DNA of 64,000 nucleotides from Flaccisagitta enflata (taxonomy: Eukaryota > Chaetognatha > Sagittoidea > Aphragmophora). Numbering within the stretch: the stretch's first letter is position 1; every line of letters starts with the position of its first letter. The stretch lies in the NCBI GenBank assembly GCA_965153355.1, contig OZ231127.1, positions 57,350,001-57,414,000 of the forward strand. Reading direction: 5' to 3'. Under the pieces are notes generated by a model. That model saw only the letters and a program-made list of their open reading frames with translations, had not been told where the DNA came from and searched no databases. Made by a program: the position numbers and the translations under genes. This document shows, in pieces, positions 1-13,363 of the stretch.

Positions 1-370
1 CATTAGGACCTTTAAAAACTTACACCGGGGCCATAACAGGCCAAAAACAGGCCAAAAACAGCCTAAAATGGCCAAAATCAGCATTTTCTTCAAGTTGATC
101 ATTGTTATTCGGACTTTTTTTGCCAGTCGTATTCATTCTACACTGAATTAAGAAAAATATACTCATTTGGACCCTTCAGCATTCATACCGGGGCCATAAC
201 AGGCCAAAAACAGGCCAAAAATGGCCTAAAATGGCAAAAATTGGCCTTCTCTTCAAATTGATCATTGTTATTTGGAATTTTTTTGCCAATCTCACTCAAA
301 CCACTCAGATCTAGGAAAAATATACTCATTTGGACCATCAAACACTCATACCGGGGCCATAACATGCTAA
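1..370. repeat. tandem repeat, ~164-bp unit
   Basis: The phrase CCGGGGCCATAACAGGCC and its surroundings recur at about 27, 188 and 353, giving a period near 164 bp with moderate divergence. The array runs off the left edge of the window. No gene seen. Confidence 0.7.
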
Positions 371-404
371 TAAATGATATAATTTGCCATATTGACAAAA
401 TTTA

Positions 405-1260
405 ACGGCAAAAAATGATTCTGAATGATGACAGATTGACTTGAATTTGTGCATGATGGTGTCTGAGTGCCAGATTATCATTGTTTGACCATTTTCTGAC
501 AGAAGCAGCGGTTTGGTAGTCAAAAAACAGTCAAAAATGCCAATATAAAAGCTTTTTACGGCATTTTACGAACATTTACAGCAATGAAATGAGACTCAAA
601 CTCAATTCAATGTTTTGAAACTCTGTAGTATGTGTGTCCAGGGTCCATATACACATTTTCTGGCAATTTTCGAGTAGTTGTCCATCTACAACAGGAAGAA
701 AACCCTCCAAAAATGGTCAAAAATGCCATTTTGACGGCAGTTTACGGCATAAAAATATGCTGAATGAAAATGTGTTGACTTGAATTTGTGCATGATAGTG
801 TCTCAGTGCCAAATTGTCATTGTTTGACCATTTTCTTACAGAAGCAGCGGTTTGTGAGTCAAAAAACAGTCAAAAATGCTAATGTAGAGGTTTTTTACGC
901 ATTTTACGAACATTTACAGCAATGAAATGAGACTCACACCCAACTCAATGTTTTGAAACTATGTAGCATGTGTGTCCCGGGTCTAAATACACATTTTCTG
1001 GCAATTTTTGAGGAGTTGTCCATCTACAACAGCAAGAAAACCCCTAAAATCGGTAAAAAATGCCATTTTGACGGCAGTTTACGGCATAAAAATATGCTGA
1101 ATGATGACAGGTTGGCCTGCATATATGCATGAATGTGTCTTTGTGCCAGAACGTCATTGTTTGACCTTTATATGACAAAAATAACGGTTTTAGACCGGAA
1201 AAAACTGGCAAAAAAGCAATTTTTACGGTATTTTACGGCATTTTACGGCTTTACGTGCGT
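405..1260. repeat. tandem repeat, ~340-bp unit, about 2.5 copies
   Basis: Segments starting near 413, 755 and 1092 share ATGCTGAATGA, TTGTGCATGAT, GTGCCAGATTATCATTG and TTTACGGCATTTTACG in the same order. Copies have diverged by scattered substitutions. Short ORFs inside are not coding. Confidence 0.7.
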
Positions 1261-1429
1261 CTATCTGAACCGAATGTGCTCTATAACTTTTTTTGGCTTC
1301 TATAGGATAGTTCCTATGGGCTCATGGCAAAAAATTGGGTCATTGGTCACTTTTGGGATTTCGCTTAGGGTGTACCTACATATGACACAGTGCCTCAGCA
1401 TCAATTTGAAGTAAAACAAGTAGTGACAC

Positions 1430-2670
1430 ATAAAGCTAAAAAAAAAATCTTTGGTCATTTAAAAAAAAAAATTTTTAAATGCTTCAATCAATGCAATATT
1501 TGTTTCAAATCAATAATAATTAAATTATGTTTGATTTTATACCAATCTGACATTAACAGTTGAATATATTCAGAAATAAGAGACATTCAATTAAATATTT
1601 GATAAATGAAACCCAGATTCATTCAACTACAAGCGTAAATACTTGTTACACTTCAAAATGATGTTGTGGGCAAACTATTCATCTCAGACCAATGAAATTT
1701 GGATACAGAAAATGTCAGATATAGTTATTCATGTGGCAAGTGAGTTCAGGTACCTGAGATACTGCATCTAGGAGTAAAGGCTTAATAGTTTTTGCCAGTT
1801 GAGATTGATCACCCTGTAGAAACACTATTTTGCTCTCAGCAAAAAAGGGGAAAAATCTAAAGATAACACGTAGAGGGTGAGCGCACGCGTAGCCCGGCAA
1901 TGTCGTGCTTCTTGCATCGAGACAGTTTTACATTGTTAGTCGTTGAAAAGCCATCATCGGGTGCCAAGTCGGGACCCAACTGCTTTCACTCACACCTTTT
2001 ATCTTCCATTTTATCTCTTCACGCAAGTCGGAGCCTCGGCCTCGTTTTTAGATGCGTCATCCCATCTCTTTAAGAGGGTCTGTCCAACCATCTGTCGGTT
2101 GGTTAGTTCTTCGGAATTTCCGTCATTTACATCTGTGTAAAAAACGGATTTCTCGACACTTTTTGGCCGCAGCAATGTCTTACACCAACTGAATCGATCC
2201 CAATGGCTCGTTTGATGGTCATTTAAAAAATCTGTCTGTCCGCCCTCTATACAGTGCGTTTTCCTTGCTATATTCAGTACACGCATCATTGCCCTTCTCT
2301 TTACGCAGCTTAGCCTCCATAAGCCCGGGACTTTTCAGCCGCGCACACGCAACAGTTGCTACCAGTTTCTGGTCGGTCAGTTGGTTGGTCAGTTGGTCCG
2401 TCGCAAAGTTCATAAAAAGCATTTCTTGACTCTTTTCGGCCAAGTCCAATTTTTCCTCATGTACGTCAAGGTGTACACGAAGGGGCAGTTGTCACGGTCA
2501 AATCATATTCTAGAAAAAAAAATAAAATGATGAATTCACAATTTTTTGAAAAGAAATCATATTTTTGATATAAATCATTTATCTATTTGCATTGAGAATC
2601 ATTTATGTGATCAAAACCAGTTGGAAAAATTGAGAGAAAAAAAAGAAAATAAGACTCCATTCCTTGACTT
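1430..2670. other. no gene or repeat recognised
   Basis: AT-rich unique-looking sequence. A weak TTGGTTGGTCAGTTGGTCCG stretch near 2380 resembles the microsatellite core of the HLE family and may be a decayed copy. Nothing else can be supported. Confidence 0.4.
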
Positions 2671-2676
2671 GTCTTA

Positions 2677-2815
2677 CGTGAAATTCTTAATCTGTCTCTG
2701 AATGCATTAATTTGCATTTCTAAGAACATGGCCCTGTTCTAAAGACATATAAGAAAGGGGCCATATTCTTAGAAATGCAAAATATTGCATTCAGAGAGAA
2801 ATTAAGAATTTCACG
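2677..2815. repeat. hairpin (foldback) MITE-like repeat
   Basis: The arms at 2677-2736 and 2757-2815 are inverted copies (CGTGAAATTCTTAAT pairs with ATTAAGAATTTCACG), separated by about 20 bp. Almost the whole unit folds into one stem. No coding capacity. Confidence 0.75.
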
Positions 2816-3071
2816 CGAAATGATTTCCCAAATTTGCTGTTCCTATGCACTGCAACGTACGCATAGCGCGAAATTTACACCATGCGCGCAGTGACACAGT
2901 ATGGCGCATCGTTGCAAAGAGATTCAATTTTCTTTTCAGCGCGGGTGTTTCATGTGAGTAGTTTTATCTTTTTCGACCTGAGCGTTTTCTGTGTAGCGTA
3001 TGAACAATAAGACCAAATGTCCCCGAGGACAAACCATTACAGGGATGCTATTGCCCGTGCGTCAGTTATAG

Positions 3072-3420
3072 CGCAGGGTGATTGAAAGTATGGTCATATA
3101 CGAACCTAGTCTCCCTCGCGGGATAAATACGTACATTTCCATCATACATGACAACCCTAAAATTTGGTGGCGATCAAATGAATATCATATTACCCATACC
3201 CGCCATGCCTCCTCATATCCCATAGGAAATGTGCAGGAGGGATTCCGGCCTCCAAAGTTTCCTATCGTTTATAATGGGAAAGGGGTTGGGTGGCGCGCAT
3301 GACTAAACTTTATTTGATCATTAACAAATTTTAGAGCTATCATCTGTGATGGAAAAGGTCACATTTCCCCCGCGAGAAACACGAGATTCAGATTCGACCA
3401 TACTTTCAGTCATCCTATTG
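3072..3420. mobile_element. MITE with ~48-bp terminal inverted repeats
   Basis: The left end GGTGATTGAAAGTATGGTC (from 3077) is matched in inverse by GACCATACTTTCAGTCATCC (3396-3415), and homology extends inward to a CTCGCGGG block. The interior shares a short CCCATAGGAAATG-type segment with the hairpin at 3536-3724. No transposase. Confidence 0.65.
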
Positions 3421-3535
3421 CACATAGACAATCAAAACTACCACGCGAATCATTAAAGAATAGCCCACTAAAAAAACACACTTTTTCATAGAAAAGTTCT
3501 CTATCGAAGAGATATCACTCAATATCATAAAGATA

Positions 3536-3724
3536 GATGGTCCATGACAAAACTTTGGCCAAAGGGCTTCTATAAAGTGTGCCCGCCACATAACCCATTT
3601 CCCATTATAAAAGATAGGAGGCTCTGAAGACTAAAATCCTCCTATACATTTCCCATGGGATATGGGGGTGGTGGCGGGCACACTTTAGAGAAGCCCCAAG
3701 GTCAAATTTTTGTGTTGGACCATC
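3536..3724. mobile_element. hairpin MITE flanked by TA
   Basis: The inverted ends GATGGTCC/GGACCATC extend through AAAGTGTGCCCGCCAC and its complement, so about 70 bp at each end pairs. Flanks are TA at 3534-3535 and 3725-3726, as expected for a TA target duplication of the Tc1/mariner type. Non-autonomous. Confidence 0.7.
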
Positions 3725-3788
3725 TATATACATGATTTCGAGCCAGATTCCTTGGATAGAGAGCCTCACCATGAAAAAAGCGTTTTTT

Positions 3789-3983
3789 AGTCGCGTGCAC
3801 GCGACTCTACAACCCGCTTTGTCCGTCGGTCGGTCGGTTGGTCGGTTGGTCCGTCACACTTTACTTTTTTTTTATGATTTTATTTTTTTGACGTCACCGC
3901 TCCTGCCCAAATGGTCTGGTGACCTCAAATATGGCCCCTGCCCACCCGCACGCGACTTCGGTAGCCGTGTATCCGGCCTTGTT
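3789..3983 (+). mobile_element. HLE copy (Helitron-like, non-autonomous)
   Basis: Reference-type copy. It begins with the 18-bp palindrome AGTCGCGTGCACGCGACT, then CTACAACCCGCTTTGTCC, a GTCG/GTTG tetranucleotide tract, a middle block (CACTGCTCCTGCCCAAATGG-like) and the end GCCGTGTATCCGGCCTTGTT. The GTCC/GTCG tract (ACGG-type), terminal palindrome and lack of target duplication fit Helentron-associated (HINE/DINE-1/Pearl-like) elements. The class assignment is inference; the repeat itself is plain. Confidence 0.65.
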
Positions 3984-4449
3984 TTTTTTTATAGTGGGCT
4001 AATAAAGAACCTGCACTCTCAGATTGCTAATCATAATCAACATTCATTTACTCTAAGAAAAGCTCACTGGAAGTACTTTCATTTGGCTTAAATCTGGTAT
4101 TTCTTGCTTTAATCCTTGAGAAAAAAGAATGCCAGTCAACAGGCAGAAGATGGTTCTGCAGACCATCTTTGACAATTTTGCAACGAAGATTTCAGAACAG
4201 CTCTTATGGATCGATGAGCATTGGAAACCAACCTGTAAGAGTCAAGAAGTTTTTGTCACTTTAAGTTTTCTCTTTGTATTTTCTCCATTAGCTGCGAGGA
4301 AAACCCACTAATAAACTTAAGAAAACAAGGCCGGATACACGGTTACCACAGTCGCTTGCGGTTAAGAAAAGGTCTAATTTAAGGACACTAAAGCATTTGG
4401 GCAGGGGCAGTGAGGCCAAAAACCGCAATAACTCAAAACTAGTCATCCA

Positions 4450-5034
4450 AGGATCGCACATGGTCGGCGGTACCCGATCTTCTGCTTGGAGTGATCATAT
4501 GAAGCAGTGGGGTGAGAGCAGGGCAGCGGCCGTAAAGGCCCGATGTCCTGTAGAACATAGGGGTGAACCGTTATATACGTCTGCCTGCGACTATTTCTAG
4601 ACTTGTAAGGAGTGGTGTCAAATTTGAGCTAATTAGGTGCCTCATTATGCTGAGGTTTGGGTCCAGATGCAGGGGATTTGAATCCTAAGGCTGGATTTAG
4701 GCTTTGAGCCTTATGGCCCGAATTAGGGCCTGGAGGCTAGAAATAGGATATGAGTCAACAGGCTGGGATTGGGGTCAACAGGCTGGAATTTGGGCCAACA
4801 GACTGGGACTTGGGCTAACACGCTGGAATTTAGGCCAACAGCCTGGGATTTGGACCAACAGGCCGGGATTTGGGCCAATAGGCTGGGATTTGGGTCAAAA
4901 TACTGGGATTTGGGCCAACCGGCTGAGATTTGGACCAACAAGTTAGGATTTTAGCCTCAAGTCTGGGGGGGGGGGGGCGGACAGACGTGCGTACATAACG
5001 GTTCACCCCTGTGTTCTACAGGACATCAGCCATT
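4450..5034 (+). mobile_element. FBM copy with minisatellite core
   Basis: Has GGTCGGCGGTACCCG, then GGGCAGCGGCC, then TGTCCTGTAGAACATAGGGG. The last block returns inverted at 5004-5030 (CCCCTGTGTTCTACAGGACA). Between the inverted blocks lies a ~20-bp tandem repeat (see next entry). Confidence 0.6.
4690..4962. repeat. 20-bp minisatellite (GGCTGGGATTTGGGCCAACA)
   Basis: About a dozen variant copies of a 20-bp unit. Related units (GGCCTCAAGGCTGGGATTTG type) occur in the cores of most other FBM copies. ORFs in both directions are artefacts of the repeat. Confidence 0.8.
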
Positions 5035-5975
5035 GTAGACCAGGTAGTCCGCAAGCGAATTTGGGTGCGTTCAGCAACGGGGAATGAACGCCTGTTCAGC
5101 AACAATGCCATAGAGGTGTTGATGAACACAATAAAAGAGACCTTTGGCAAACGATTTTGTTCAGAGAGGGCCATAAAAAGCGCGTTCATGAACGGCTAAA
5201 AAATCCATTCCACCAATAATTTTGTTGGTGGAGTGGAAATTAACTCCACTTATGACAAAATATCTTCATACCCAATGTGTATTATCTTCAGTCTTCACTG
5301 TAACATTCATCTACTCAATGAACAAAACTGTTCATCAAAAGGTAAAATTTGGTATTTCATAAACAGCCAGATAAGCATCATTTATGGTTTAGAAATTATG
5401 AAGATAGTGTAAAGTCCAATCCATTTATGGAAAAAATATCTCTTTCATATGTACCCATAAAAGGTTCACTCATTCACTGGATTTTTTATCCACTCAATGA
5501 AATTTTGCTGTTCATGAACAGCCAAAAAGCAATATCGATGAACATAGTCCCAAGATCACTTCATCTGTAACAAAATATCTTTTAACCCAGCCATTCATGC
5601 AGGGTCAAAAAAGTTTCCTTAATGAATTTTTTGTTAGATTAAACTAGATGCTCAAAACTGTTTATAAAAAAGTTTTTTTTTGCTGTTCTTTCACAGCCAG
5701 ATGAGCATTTTTCATGAACAGGTAAAAAACCCAATCCACCAACAAAACCATTGGTGGAGTGCTTTTTTTTACCTGTTCAGCAACGGCTTTTTTTACCCCT
5801 CAATGAATGGTCGTTCATGAACATGTCTTTTTGGGCCCTCCATGAACAAAATCGTTTGTCAAGAGCCTCTTTTTAGTTGTTCATGAACAGCTCTATGGAA
5901 TTGTTCAGCAACATGCGTTCATTCCCCGTTGATGAACACCCCCAAATTCGCTGGCGGACTATCTCTTGTAGACCC
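5033..5975. mobile_element. foldback element with ~180-240-bp inverted ends
   Basis: The left arm (GTAGACCAGGTAGTCCGC, GCGAATTTGGG, CAACGGGGAATGAACGC, AACGATTTTGTTCA) reappears inverted at the right end (5800-5975). The palindrome GTTCATGAAC recurs inside, as does the inner stem CCACCAATAATTTTGTTGG. No transposase. Confidence 0.7.
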
Positions 5976-6112
5976 CTTCCTTAAAAAGTAAAATGTGACC
6001 GACTGACCGAGTGACCAAATGACCGACGGATGGACAAAGCAGAGTGACGATTTGCGAAGCACGCGACAAACAATTGAAATGCCTAAACAAGTCATCCGAG
6101 GATAACACATTG

Positions 6113-6770
6113 TCAGCGGTAGCCGTTGCCCTGCATGGAATGTTTAGGTGATGAAGTGAGGTGAGAGCAAGGCAGCGCCAATAGAACACTATGGTGAATT
6201 TCCATATGTCCGGGGAAGAGATGAGGGGTCTTAGAGAGCCTCACCATGCTTCAGAGGTCTGATTTTATGCCTCAGTGATCTGGATTGGGGCTTTAGGCTT
6301 AAGAGGGCTGATCTCTGGTCTAAGAGAGATGATTTAAGACCTTTGAGGACTGATTTTTGGCCTGTGAAGGCTGCTTTAAGGCCAGTGAGAGCTGATCTTA
6401 GCCAATTAAGCTGATTTACGGCAGTTAGAGCTCATTTTAGCCAGATGAGAGTTGATTTCAGACCTGAGAGGCCTGATTTCATGTCTAAGGGGTTGATTTG
6501 AGGCCTGAGAAGGGTGATTTCAGGTCCTTGAGGACTGATTTCAGGCTTGAAAGGGCTGATGTCAGGCCCCAGAGAGCTTCTGGCTTGGCAAGGCTAATAT
6601 CAGGCCTGATAGTGCTGATTTCAGGTCTGAGAGGGCTGACCACAATTAGGGCCTCAGCAGGCTGGATTGGGTTTCTGGCCTCAGAGGGAACAGATGGATA
6701 AATGGATGTACAGACACCAGTGTTCTACAGGACATCGGACCTTTGGGGCCGCTGCTAAACAGGGATATCA
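6113..6770 (+). mobile_element. FBM copy with ~20-bp minisatellite core
   Basis: Begins GTCAGCGGTAGCCGTTGCCC, carries repeats of the type GGCTGATTTCAGGCCTGAGA (about 6240-6660), and ends TGTTCTACAGGACATCGG...GGGGCCGCTGC. Same plan as the other FBM copies. Confidence 0.6.
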
Positions 6771-8042
<1,272 letters not shown>

Positions 8043-8344
8043 GCGGGTTATGCACGCGCTTTCATCGCTGGGCGCAGGTGAGGCGGCATCTGACGTCTAT
8101 AGTCTTCCTAATTAGTGACAGAATCCCGATGAAAAGGACGGAAAATTAGGGTTAAAGGACAACGATATCGCCTCATCTCAACCCCGATCTCTGAACAATT
8201 GGGTCATATGGTGTATTTTATTTGACAAACTGAGAAAAATTCCAAATAAAAATCATTTGTCTTAGGGCGCCTTCTTTATAGCGAAAAAATCAAATCAAAT
8301 GGAGTTCTTCGAGAAATCTTAACCTTAGAGACGTATTTTCTTTA

Positions 8345-8575
8345 GGGGCGTGTTTCCGGTGTTTATATTGGTTGGTTGCCTGGATGATTGGTTTGTTGGT
8401 TGGTTGGTTGGTTAGTAACGCGAATGAAATAATGATTTCTAGTCATTACTGCCCGAGTCAGACCACATTACAACCCCCGCCCCGCCACATACTGCCTCTT
8501 CCCACCTGCATTACTACTCCTGTCCACCCCCAAGCGCCAACTAATTGGCCCTGTATCCGGCAGCATATCGTGCGA
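8345..8575. repeat. decayed HLE-like copy
   Basis: Contains a TTGGTTGGTTGG tract, then CATTACTGCCC, CTGCATTACTACTCCTG and CCCTGTATCCGGC in the order of the HLE middle and right end. The ends themselves are lost. Confidence 0.4.
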
Positions 8576-8812
8576 TCCCAAATCAGGGTTGTTAAAAAAT
8601 CCAATTTTATAGAAAAAATCCATTTTTATTAATCCATTTGGATTAATCTGGATAAAATCGTGGATTTTTTCAAATTGTGGATTTTTTCAAAAATGCGCCA
8701 TACGATGTGATTTACTAGTTATAAAATTGATATAGGGCATACTATAATTGAATGTGATATATAATAACAAGATTATTAATAAAATGAATGTTGAAAGCAG
8801 TTCATGGATTAA

Positions 8813-9319
8813 CAGGGTGTGCAAAAATCTTGTACGTATTAACTATCAAATCTATAGAAAAGACACCTAGATTTAGAGAAATTCTGTCGGTTAATGTTCA
8901 AAATTAAACCTTAAGATAAGGAAAAGTGATGAATGGTAGACAGCAGAATACATTTGAGACCAACAGGGATATGAGTAGAAAGTCACAAAAGATTTTTCAT
9001 CTCTTGCGAAAATTTGATTGATATATCGCTTTTGTTGACTGAACCCCCTCCTAGATGACCTAACTAACTCCCCTTGATACATTCATTCTCAAATAATCCA
9101 TCTAGGTGCCAATAAAGTTACAAAATAAAGTTACAAAAGTTTTGAATAAACAACTCTGTAAATAAAATCATGTTTTTTGTCAAGTACGTGTCATGGCCAA
9201 ACATGGAAATTATAACAGTTGTTCTTAGTCTCTACTTTTAGTGATTTTAGCTCATAACATATAAAAAAAGTATGGTTTTCAAGCTATAGAGCAAGTACAA
9301 AATTTTGTGCTCACCCTGT
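8813..9319. mobile_element. MITE with TTAA flanks
   Basis: The inverted ends CAGGGTGTGCAAAAATCTTG and its partner CAAAATTTTGTGCTCACCCTG lie between TTAA at 8809-8812 and TTAA at 9320-9323. The TTAA duplication resembles piggyBac-type insertion, though one extra T on the right makes this uncertain. About 507 bp, no transposase. Confidence 0.6.
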
Positions 9320-9323
9320 TTAA

Positions 9324-10289
9324 TGTAGGGTTATAAAATGCATTCGTCGAATTTGGTCAAAAAGTCCTATACTTGTCAGAAACTAACTCCAGAGACATGT
9401 TGAGTACAATATCTGGCAAGAATAACACTTTTTGGGCCATTTTGAACTCATTTAACCGGCCACAAACATTGAAAAACGTCAAGTTCTCTTTGTTCATTTG
9501 TTTAAAGGGACTCTTTTTCAAGAAAAAATTTTAAAAAATAGTAAACATTTTAGAAAAATTGAACCAAATAGGTAAATCGATGCAAAATTGCCTGAGGAAT
9601 CGATTAAAATTGGTTTCAAGTTGATATCTCCAACCGTTTTTGAGCTATGGCGCTTTAGATGCCGAGTTAAAAAAATCCGCCCATTTTCTAGAATCGTTTC
9701 ATGCATTGGGGGATACGTTTACCCCCCCTAACCTTATCCAATTTTGATAAAATTTTTACTGTAGCTTCTTTACATCGTGTACTTCAACCATCTAAAATTT
9801 CATGACAATTGGCCAACATGATCATACCCAAGTTAGACTCTAAAGTCAAAAATTGACGAGTCAAATTTTTCAAAAGTCAACTTCTACGAGGGGACAATGC
9901 CAAATTATGTCAACCAAGACTCACAAGTTTTTGTTAGGGTCGTTGATGATCTGCAAAAAAATTTCAGCCCTAATTTAGCATTTTTGCCTGCTAAAAAGAA
10001 ATAGATAAAGATCGCTACCATGTGTAAAATGTCAAAAAATCGTAATTTTTGGCATCTGGAAGGTAACACCATGCTTGCGACACCTGCAAACCACCTGTGC
10101 TCCAGAGGTCACATATTTCTTTGATCATCAATCATTTTTGGTCCAGAGTAACAAGTAAAATATCAGTTTAAAGGCCCAAAAGGCCTGAAAATAATTATTT
10201 CGGGGGTTCAAAACGCTTTTGCTCTTTTTAGTTGCGGAATAGCGACTGCAAATGAGGTCACTGTTGGTCCATCAAGGGTCATTGAGTTG
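9324..10289. other. no gene or repeat recognised
   Basis: AT-rich sequence with no recognised element and no credible coding frame. Confidence 0.4.
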
Positions 10290-10486
10290 AACAAGGCCAA
10301 ATACACGGCTACCTCGGTCGCGTGCGGGTGGGCAGGGGCTGTTTTCAGGTCACTAGATCATTTGGGCAGGAGCATTGAGGCCAAAGACCGCAAAAGTCCA
10401 AAAAAGTCTGTGTTGCAGAGTGCAGACTGACGGACAGACGGATGGACGGACCGACAAAGTGGGGTAGAGTCACGTAGCATGCGACT
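10290..10486 (-). mobile_element. HLE copy
   Basis: AACAAGGCCAAATACACGGC at the left, a CGGACGGATGGACGG tract, and TAGCATGCGACT at the right. A partial plus-strand end (CCCACCCATCCGCGACTGG...CCTTGTT) follows at 10510-10561. Confidence 0.7.
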
Positions 10487-10629
10487 AAATAGTGCAAAAC
10501 TTACTATTCTGCCCCTGCCCACCCATCCGCGACTGGTATTGGCCGTGCATCCAGCCTTGTTCTCTTTCTCTTTTAAAGTCTCTTGTTCAAACCTAAAGAA
10601 CTTAAGTTCTTAAGTAGAAGAATCCATTT

Positions 10630-11190
10630 TTAAGCTCTTATCTATGAGATATCTGAAAAAAATTTTTTGTGAAGGGTAAAAACAAGCATATTCAATCTAT
10701 TGCCTCACATTTTCAGTATTTTTTGGGATATATAAAATTGCATCAGCAATTATTTGCTTAAAAATTCTTAAAAAAATAATATTCTATATTTTTTAGCTAT
10801 TTTTAGACTCTAAATCTAAAAAAAAAATACTGACTGTTTAGGATAAAAATAGATAAACTCAGACTACTACTATACATTTCTAGGATTTTTCATGAGTTAT
10901 AATGTTGTTATAACAAATTAGGACTTAAGATTGCTGAAAAAAAACATATTTTGTTTGTTTTTTTGTTTTTTTTTTGCCATTTTTAAGCTCTAATTTATAT
11001 AATATCTACAAATAGTTTGTTGTCAAGGCTAAAAACATGTATATTCTATCTATTGCCACACATTTCCAGTATTTTTCGGGATTTTCTAATCTGTATAAAA
11101 AATTTTATGCTTGAGAAATGCTAAAAATGCATTTTTTTATGTACAAAGTGAAATAAATGAAAAAATTTCAGATGAAATTTTTTGTTTTTT
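10630..11190. repeat. ~352-bp tandem duplication
   Basis: AAGCTCTTATCTATGAGATA...CAGTATTTTTTGGGAT (from 10633) is repeated in diverged form as AAGCTCTAATTTATATAATA...CAGTATTTTTCGGGAT (from 10985). AT-rich, non-coding. Confidence 0.6.
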
Positions 11191-11349
11191 GTTTTTTTTT
11201 TAGTAGCCGACATACTCCTGAAGACAAATAGCACAGTCAGAAAAAATAGTATTTTTGATTCTCTTTGGGGGGGTATCCAGAGATGTGTGGAGTGTCGGCA
11301 ATGATTTCATAGGATCGAATCAGAGCATCGGGCTCGCGAGCTCGCCCTA

Positions 11350-11436
11350 AAATCAGGCCTGCTGAGACCGATAGACGGACTGATGGATAGACGTCTGATT
11401 ACGCTGAGTGTAGAGTCGCGTCGCGTAGCATGCAAC
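11350..11436 (-). mobile_element. HLE end fragment
   Basis: GACCGATAGACGGACTGATGG followed by TGTAGAGTCGCGTCGCGTAG and GCATGCAACTAAAAA, matching the right end of minus-strand copies. The rest is missing. Confidence 0.5.
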
Positions 11437-11622
11437 TAAAAATTGTCCATCGTGTCGGTCCTTCCGTCCATGATAATCGAGTCGAAAGAATGAAAACGCA
11501 CATTTGAGATGCTGCGTTTGTGTTTGTCTTTTTGTGTGTGGATGGGGGTTGTGCACCCCTGCCTAACCGTCCTCAAGGTTATTGTAGCCCCATTTTAACA
11601 GATGCTCTGCTCCTGCATTTTT

Positions 11623-11844
11623 AGTCGCGTGCACGCGACTCGACACCCCGTCCATCTGTCCGTGGGTTGGTTGGTCGGTCAGTCCGTCAGACTACTTTTT
11701 TCTTTAATTTTATTTTTTGAAGTCATTCAAAGCCATTTAAGAGTATACTGAATCGTTCTTAATCACTGTAAGTCATTTTAAGTCTTTGTAACTTGTAAGT
11801 CAATCTGTAAATCTCACACGCGACTCACAGGTGTTGGCCTTGTT
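11623..11844 (+). mobile_element. HLE copy, AGTCATTTTAAGT subtype
   Basis: Palindrome AGTCGCGTGCACGCGACT, GGTTGGTTGGTCGGTCAGTC tract, an interior of AGTCATTTTAAG-type repeats, and the end CACACGCGACTCACAGGTG...GGCCTTGTT. Confidence 0.7.
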
Positions 11845-11947
11845 CCGCATCATCCGATTATAATATCTTTTATTTGTCATTTTATTGAGAAATCAAAGCA
11901 AAGAGAGTCATTTCTAATTGACGAGAGTCGCGCGTTGAAACGTTTTT

Positions 11948-12150
11948 AGGTGCGCCATAGCACCTCTAAAAGAGGCTCTGTCCATTGGTTGGTTGGTCGG
12001 TCAGTCGCTCAGTCACGCTCGAGTGAAAAATCGCTGAAAACGTATAAAATCGTATGAGAACTCATCACGTTCATCATTCATGTTACTAGTCATTTCATTC
12101 ATGATCATATTCATCTACGGTTAGGTCAACACACATTCTCACACGCACAT
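11948..12150 (+). mobile_element. second HLE subfamily (AGGTGCGCC), left part
   Basis: Begins AGGTGCGCCATAGCACCT, an imperfect palindrome, then CTCTGTCCATTGGTTGGTTGG and CACGCTCGAGTGAAAAATCG. The same left end occurs at 35170. The right end was not found before the TG tract. Confidence 0.55.
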
Positions 12151-12161
12151 TCACTGAGAAT

Positions 12162-12197
12162 GTGTGTGTGTGTGTGTGCGCGAATGTGTGTGCGCGA

Positions 12198-12280
<83 letters not shown>

Positions 12281-12290
12281 TGTGTGTACG
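12162..12290. repeat. (TG)n microsatellite
   Basis: TG dinucleotide tract with a few GCGAA interruptions at the left. The Cys-Val ORF is an artefact. Confidence 0.97.
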
Positions 12291-12299
12291 ACTGAGTGT

Positions 12300-12766
12300 C
12301 AGGCCTGTATAAGGTTGAGTATGTTGAGTATTCCCCTCCCCTGGTGGGGGGGGGGAATTAAATCAAAAGGTTTGGAGATGGGGAAAAAATCAAAAGCTAG
12401 AAAAGAAGAAAAAAGAAAAAATTTGAAGATTTAACACTTTTGGTTGTTCCAAATGGTAGTATCTGATTACTACAACACATTTTAACACTATTTTAACCTA
12501 CAACATACTGTTTTATTGCTTTGTGGGGAAGAAAATCATTGATATTGTAACGCGACGAGACGCGTTTTGGGGAAGAAAATCAAAATCAAAAGCCGCTCAA
12601 CTATATACACCCCTGCTGAGTGTGTGTGGGAATGTGCCCACGAACGTGAATGTTGAGAGGTGGAATAAGAAGATTCGAAGGAGGTTTCGAAAGCGAAGAA
12701 GCTCCGTTTATCTGCTCTCTCATCTGAGTCTGACAAATTTCGGAGTCAGAGTTACAATTACAACAG

Positions 12767-12768
<2 letters not shown>
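12300..12768. other. no gene recognised
   Basis: Contains a poly-G run near 12345 and purine-rich sequence. A 191-codon frame crosses this stretch and the TC tract beyond, but it reads through the microsatellite into HLE sequence and is not credible. Confidence 0.45.

Positions 12769-12847
<79 letters not shown>
12769..12847. repeat. (TC)n microsatellite
   Basis: Uninterrupted TC tract of about 79 bp. Confidence 0.97.
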
Positions 12848-12849
<2 letters not shown>

Positions 12850-12974
12850 GGTCTTTGGCCTCACTGCTCCTGCCCAAATGATGAAGCAACCTCAAATATG
12901 GCTTTGTCGGTCCGTTGGTCCGTCTGTGGGGGTTTGGGTGTGGATACGGGTTGGAAACCCGCTACACGCTTTTT

Positions 12975-13356
12975 AGTCGCGTGCACGCGACTCTACAACC
13001 CGCTTTGTCGGTCCGTCCGTCCGTCCGTCAGTCCGTCCGTCGGTCCGTCCGTCCGTCCGTCACACTTTACTTTTTTGTACTATAACGTCAACTCTTAGGT
13101 CATTTTAAGTAATTTTAAGTCATTTATAGTTATTCTAAGTCATTTTGAGTCAGTCTAAGTCATTTTAGGTCATTTTAGGTCATTTTAAGTCATTTTAAGT
13201 TATTTTAAGTCATTTTTGGTTTTTTGTTTTTTTAGTCATTTTAAGTCAATTTTGGTCATTTTAGGTCATTCTAAGTCATTGAAAGTCATTCTAAGTCATT
13301 CTAAGTCACTCTTTGTCTGTAAGTCTCGCACGCGACTTATAGGTGTTGGCCTTGTT
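12975..13356 (+). mobile_element. HLE copy, AGTCATTTTAAGT subtype
   Basis: Palindrome AGTCGCGTGCACGCGACT, CGTCCGTCCGTCCGTCAG tract, a long run of GTCATTTTAAGTCATTTTAG variants, and the end GCACGCGACTTATAGGTG...GGCCTTGTT. Confidence 0.75.
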
Positions 13357-13363
13357 TTTTATA

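Larger units (their letters stand above)
4324..6072 (-). mobile_element. HLE copy interrupted by FBM and foldback insertions
   Basis: Starts with ACAAGGCCGGATACACGG at 4325 and closes near 6072 with a gaccgaccg-type tract and GCACGCGAC. Between them lie an FBM copy (about 4450-5034) with its minisatellite and a 940-bp foldback (5033-5975). The nesting is read from the positions of the ends; the exact order of insertion is inferred. Confidence 0.5.

Noticed and set aside
12523-13098. 191-codon ORF
   Set aside because: It reads through a TC microsatellite and into an HLE copy; composition follows the repeats.
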